Assembly: GCF_002902905.1 (NCBI RefSeq)
Contig: NZ_CP026124.1
Coordinates: 4,960,001-5,024,000 of the forward strand
Length of the DNA: 64,000 nt
DNA from: Achromobacter sp. AONIH1
GTDB taxonomy: Bacteria; Pseudomonadota; Gammaproteobacteria; Burkholderiales; Burkholderiaceae_B
Direction: 5' to 3'
Position numbers and translations under genes: made by a program. Under the pieces are notes generated by a model. That model did no database searches. It was not told the DNA's origin and saw nothing but the letters and a program-made list of their open reading frames with translations. Every line of letters starts with the position of its first letter. Within the stretch, counting starts at the first letter, position 1. Below are positions 60,947-64,000 of this stretch, one piece after another.

Positions 60947-61879
60947 CTATTGACGGCTCAATTCTGCTTCTCTTTTCACCACGTAGTGCCTCAGCTTAGC
61001 GTTCTGAACGTGGCCGTCGTCACCGGAGTGAATTCGTCGATGACAAGTTGGACAAATTGCACCAACGTACAGGGGATGATCCAGGCCACCGTCAGATAAG
61101 CGATTGATGTGATGCGGCTCCAGGTACGGGCTACCGTCACTCTTGCGCTTGAAAGGCGCAGGTTGTTCGCACAGCTCACATGTGCCTTGTGCGCGCGCTA
61201 GAACATATTTCTTAACGCACTCACTACGTTGATAGGTCGCTTGTACCGTCTCTCGTGAGTTCGAGGACACGTCCTGCGATCGACAGGCAGTAATCGCGGC
61301 TGTCCTAAGTTCATCTAGGCTAGGCGCCGCGCCATCGCCAATGCCAACAGTAATTTTGTCTGTGCCGGGATCCATGCTCAGTTCAATATCCAATGTACGG
61401 GACACAGGCACCAAGCGAAATACGATCACATCGCGCTCCAGTCCGTCTACGTCCGGACCTCGACGAATAAAGTGCGAACCATAGACGAACTCGCCAAGGT
61501 AGACGCACGGCTGGCCTTTGCTATTTGCTTTGAATACATACAATCCACGCCCCTCAACGGCGTGTGACAAGATTGCTCCGTTACCACGGGTCATAAGCAT
61601 GTCGCCCTTCTGGCCCTCTCCCGTATAGAGCAGGCAACCCAACTCGTCGAATGCGTCGTCGTAGCCATATTTCCCGCCCGACTCGCCCGTAAAAATAAAA
61701 ATCGCCGGGACCCTGCGGGACGGTGCTATGCCACTTTGCGGACTGCCTCCAAATCGCCCAGTAATTTCTTCCTTGCGCACGTAGGCTTGGCCTACAACAA
61801 AACTCGGTATCAGCTGGCTATCCTGCAAAACTGCCTGTGCATCAACAACGGGTCGCACCTGATTGCCTCCAAAATTCAT
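60947..61879 (-). CDS. SRA-like plus HNH endonuclease, probable type IV restriction enzyme
   Basis: 310 residues. The N-terminal part (about 30-165) has YVRKEEITGRFGGSPQSGIA, a GKYGYDD box and GDMLMTRGNGAI, resembling the SRA/YDG-type base-flipping domain of ScoMcrA-like enzymes. The C-terminal HNH nuclease has CELCEQPAPF, EPHHINRLSDGG and CPTCHRRIHSG, a complete zinc plus His-Asn-His site. Such proteins cut modified DNA. Base composition near 52 percent GC and the absence of a methyltransferase suggest a transferred solitary type IV system. Confidence 0.8.
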   Translation of the reverse strand: MNFGGNQVRPVVDAQAVLQDSQLIPSFVVGQAYVRKEEITGRFGGSPQSGIAPSRRVPAIFIFTGESGGKYGYDDAFDELGCLLYTGEGQKGDMLMTRGNGAILSHAVEGRGLYVFKANSKGQPCVYLGEFVYGSHFIRRGPDVDGLERDVIVFRLVPVSRTLDIELSMDPGTDKITVGIGDGAAPSLDELRTAAITACRSQDVSSNSRETVQATYQRSECVKKYVLARAQGTCELCEQPAPFKRKSDGSPYLEPHHINRLSDGGLDHPLYVGAICPTCHRRIHSGDDGHVQNAKLRHYVVKREAELSRQ

Positions 61880-61981
61880 CCAATCTAACTATTTAGTCGG
61901 AGAATTTCGGTATCGTAACCTTGTACAAAAATATATTCTAAATAATAAGAAATACGTTCTTATCCTCGGCCTGCCGGCCAA

Positions 61982-62386
61982 TCAAACCGGCGTATGCCTA
62001 GCCGGCCCCAGCAGATTCGCATCGCGCGCCAGTAGCCAGCGGCCTTGCTCGCGCCTCAGAATGCTCAGCGTGTGGCCATCGCGCGTGATGGCGGGCGATC
62101 CGTCGGCGGGCGTGGCCACGACTTTCAGGCGGCTCCACAGGAACGCCCAATCCCCCATGACCTGGATTTCCTGGATATCGCTGTTGCCGTCGAAACGGGG
62201 GCCGGACGGACTAGCCTGCGCCCTCGCCAAGGCCGCGAAGTCCTGCTTGTGCATGGGAGGCCGGCCCGGGACCAGAAACACCACATCCTCGGTCATCATG
62301 CCCAGCACGGTGTCGACATCGCCGGCCGTGCTGGCCTGCATCCAGCCGTGAACCAAATCGCGGATCTGGTCTTCATCAGTTTTCAT
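61982..62386 (-). CDS. NTF2-like protein (SgcJ/EcaC/DUF4440 type)
   Basis: 134 residues starting MKTDEDQIRDLVHGWMQAST, with DVDTVLGMMTEDVVFLVPGR and a final LSILRREQGRWLLARDANLL. It has no signal peptide, unlike the paralogue at 19890. Ligand or activity unknown. Confidence 0.85.
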   Translation of the reverse strand: MKTDEDQIRDLVHGWMQASTAGDVDTVLGMMTEDVVFLVPGRPPMHKQDFAALARAQASPSGPRFDGNSDIQEIQVMGDWAFLWSRLKVVATPADGSPAITRDGHTLSILRREQGRWLLARDANLLGPARHTPV

Positions 62387-62448
62387 GATCGCTTCCTTGC
62401 TGCGGCAAGGGCACCCGTCCGCCGGGATGCAGCGCTTCGATCCTGCGG

Positions 62449-63666
62449 CTAGCGCGCATCCAACGCGCGCAACAGCAGATTGGCCACCGCGTGCGCGTCC
62501 CCGCCTCCGTTGACGACCGCCGCCACGAAGGCGCGGCGGTCGATGTCATAGGCCACGACGGCGCTGATGCCCGGCCCGCCGCCGCTGTGCCCAAGCCAGC
62601 GCAAGCGGCCGCCACGGTCGGGAATGTCGTAGACCATCGTGCCCAGACCATAGTACATCCCGGGCTGGAAGCCCCGGCGCGTCTCACCCAGCATCGCTTG
62701 CAGGCTGGCGGGGCTTAACAGCTCCCCATCCAGCAGCGCCTGCTCGAAACGGACCATGTCGGCGGCGGACGCGAGCAGCGCGCCGGCCGCGCCGGGCTCG
62801 GCCAGGTCCAGCGCCGGGCTGCCGTCCGCCGTCGACGGCGGCGCCACGCCGACCAGGGACGCGGCATCCGTCACCACGCGCATGTGCCGCAGGCCCAGCC
62901 GGTCGATCACGCGCGCCTGGATTTCGTCCTGCCAGGGCCGGCCCGTGACGCGGGCGATGATGGCGCCCAGCAGCCGATAGCCGGAGTTCGAGTAGCGCCA
63001 GCAGGCGCCGGGCGGGAACAGCGCGCCGTGGCGCGCCAGGATATCCAGCTCCTCTTGCTGCGTGTAGGGACCGCGCATGCCCTGGGCCGCCCGCACCTCA
63101 TTGGCGCTGTACAGGCCGCTGGTGTGAACCAGCAGTTGCGCGATGGTGATGCGCTCGGCATTGGGCAGCTTCGCCGCGTCGGGCAACCGACGCGCAAGCG
63201 TATCCGACAGGCTCAGCCTGCCTTCGTCGGCCAGTTGCAGGACCACGGCGGCGATGGCCTGCTTGCCGGCGCTGGCCCAGGCATACAACGGCTCGGCAGA
63301 GCCTTGCGCCCCGCTCCAGCTGCCTTGTCCGGGCAAGGCCACGGCCGCGCTCATCGAGGAGGCCGGCAAGCGCGAGACGGCCAGGTCGAACGCGCCTTGC
63401 AGCCGGCCGGACAAGGCTGGGGCCAGCGCGCCTTGCAGGCTGGCGCGGCCAAGCAAGGTTTCCGGCTTGAACGGCGGTGCCACGTCCGCCTGGCACACGG
63501 GCGGCGGCTGGACGGCGGCGGGCGTACCGCCGCGCGGCCCCGCGCCGCCGCAACCGGCCAGGGCCAGAACCAGGACCAGCGCGGCCACGCCGGCCTCGAT
63601 CCGGCGCCATGGCGAACCCGACGCCGCCTCGCCGTCCGTATTGCCCTGCCCTGCGTTCCCGCTCAT
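62449..63666 (-). CDS. Class C beta-lactamase-like serine hydrolase, lipoprotein
   Basis: 405 residues. A hydrophobic segment with lipobox LALAGC (Cys at about 39) predicts outer-membrane lipidation. The penicillin-binding fold has YAWASAGKQAIAAVVL (SxxK: Ser-Ala-Gly-Lys), WRYSNSGYRLLG (YxN) and WLGHSGGG (HxG in place of KTG). The HxG variant points to an esterase or D-Ala-peptidase-like hydrolase rather than an AmpC beta-lactamase. It follows a Ser/Gly-rich N-terminal leader. Confidence 0.87.
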   Translation of the reverse strand: MSGNAGQGNTDGEAASGSPWRRIEAGVAALVLVLALAGCGGAGPRGGTPAAVQPPPVCQADVAPPFKPETLLGRASLQGALAPALSGRLQGAFDLAVSRLPASSMSAAVALPGQGSWSGAQGSAEPLYAWASAGKQAIAAVVLQLADEGRLSLSDTLARRLPDAAKLPNAERITIAQLLVHTSGLYSANEVRAAQGMRGPYTQQEELDILARHGALFPPGACWRYSNSGYRLLGAIIARVTGRPWQDEIQARVIDRLGLRHMRVVTDAASLVGVAPPSTADGSPALDLAEPGAAGALLASAADMVRFEQALLDGELLSPASLQAMLGETRRGFQPGMYYGLGTMVYDIPDRGGRLRWLGHSGGGPGISAVVAYDIDRRAFVAAVVNGGGDAHAVANLLLRALDAR

Positions 63667-63723
63667 ATCCGCTGTCCTGAGTGGAGGATGACGAGCGCCA
63701 TTGTCGGGCTTTTTTCATTGTCG

Positions 63724-63793
63724 GGCCGCCCCAAGATGAAAAGCGCCCCCCTCGGGGGGCAGCAAGCGCGCGCAGTGCGCACGGCGTGGGGGG
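63724..63793 (-). repeat. GC-rich hairpin element, probably a dispersed extragenic repeat
   Basis: On the minus strand a CCCCCCACGCCGTGCGCAC block is followed by GCCCCCCGAGGGGGGC (63745-63760, 7-bp arms) and GCTTTTC. From memory, near-identical elements recur after genes in Bordetella and Achromobacter genomes. It probably acts as a terminator for minus-strand transcription entering from the window edge. Confidence 0.5.
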
Positions 63794-63944
63794 TATTTCA
63801 TGACCGCGGAAACCGTCTGCGGCGCGGCGTTCACCAGTAACCATCACAAAAAGGGTGACATCCATTACTTTCCGCGTGCATATCGAACACTCGTGGCGAC
63901 CGGGTTCGTCGCCTCCTCAGGCGCCGAGCCCGGCGATCCGCCGT

Positions 63945-64000
63945 TCACCATCGGATTCGCACGCCCAGATTGCCCTGCACCGTCTCGCGCCGCTCGCCGC
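63945..64000 (-). CDS. C-terminal end of a probable autotransporter (partial)
   Basis: The minus strand ends with GERRETVQGNLGVRIRW and a stop at 63945-63947. A last-residue aromatic preceded by alternating hydrophobic residues is the outer-membrane barrel C-terminal signature, as in many autotransporters. Only 17 codons are visible, so the call is tentative. Confidence 0.35.
   Translation of the reverse strand, partial: GERRETVQGNLGVRIRW

Noticed and set aside
1..64000. Search for tRNA, rRNA, insertion-sequence transposase, integrase and phage structural genes
   Set aside because: None was recognised. The accessory patches at 21.5-24.7 and 60.9-61.9 kb therefore have no visible mobility gene of their own.

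Overview
The window is a GC-rich (mostly about 65-70 percent) bacterial chromosome segment. It looks like an Alcaligenaceae genome, most likely Achromobacter or a close Bordetella relative. The reasons are the guaB-guaA pair, a Bug-type tripartite-tricarboxylate binding protein, abundant LysR/GntR/MocR regulators and autotransporters. The genus is an inference; no rRNA or tRNA gene is present to fix it.

Layout. 1-6.4 kb: guaA (5' part) and guaB, a DUF2239 protein, a DCC thiol-disulfide protein, a GNAT acetyltransferase, a stand-alone LigD-type primase-polymerase, and a CSS-EAL c-di-GMP phosphodiesterase. The phosphodiesterase is divergent from a membrane GGDEF cyclase (6.5-8.1 kb). 8.9-19.7 kb: one long, tightly overlapping plus-strand operon. 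It encodes a LysR regulator, a flavoprotein monooxygenase, a complete dipeptide-type ABC importer (two permeases, two ATPases, binding protein), a BAAT-type acyl hydrolase, and a fused double carboxymuconolactone-decarboxylase/AhpD-like protein. It reads as an uptake-and-oxidation pathway for an unidentified amide, ester or peptide-like substrate.

21.5-24.7 kb is an AT-richer accessory patch with a compact three-gene minus-strand operon: a DUF4747-like protein, a four-helix membrane protein and a small Cys-rich protein. It is bordered by a decayed copy of a gene that is intact at 29 kb. 24.7-29.5 kb holds a giant HEAT-repeat protein with two partner proteins of unknown function. 31.7-36.6 kb holds the most striking pair: an HMW1C-like cytoplasmic N-glycosyltransferase directly upstream of a classical autotransporter. 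All eight NX(S/T) sequons of the autotransporter lie in the passenger and none in the barrel.

36.7-49.3 kb contains a membrane protein plus Tat amidohydrolase pair, small lipoproteins, a DUF4034 protein plus M48 protease pair, a chimeric gene remnant, a GGDEF protein, a membrane-anchored nonspecific nuclease and a VOC protein. 49.6-55.4 kb is a small-acid uptake and catabolism locus (LysR, Bug receptor, DapA-like lyase, GntR, MHS transporter, cupin). 56.5-60.2 kb has a MocR regulator divergent from an unusual ferredoxin-reductase/M24-peptidase fusion. 60.9-61.9 kb is an AT-richer SRA-like plus HNH nuclease, probably a type IV restriction enzyme. The window ends with an NTF2-like protein, a class C beta-lactamase-like lipoprotein, and the probable last codons of another autotransporter.
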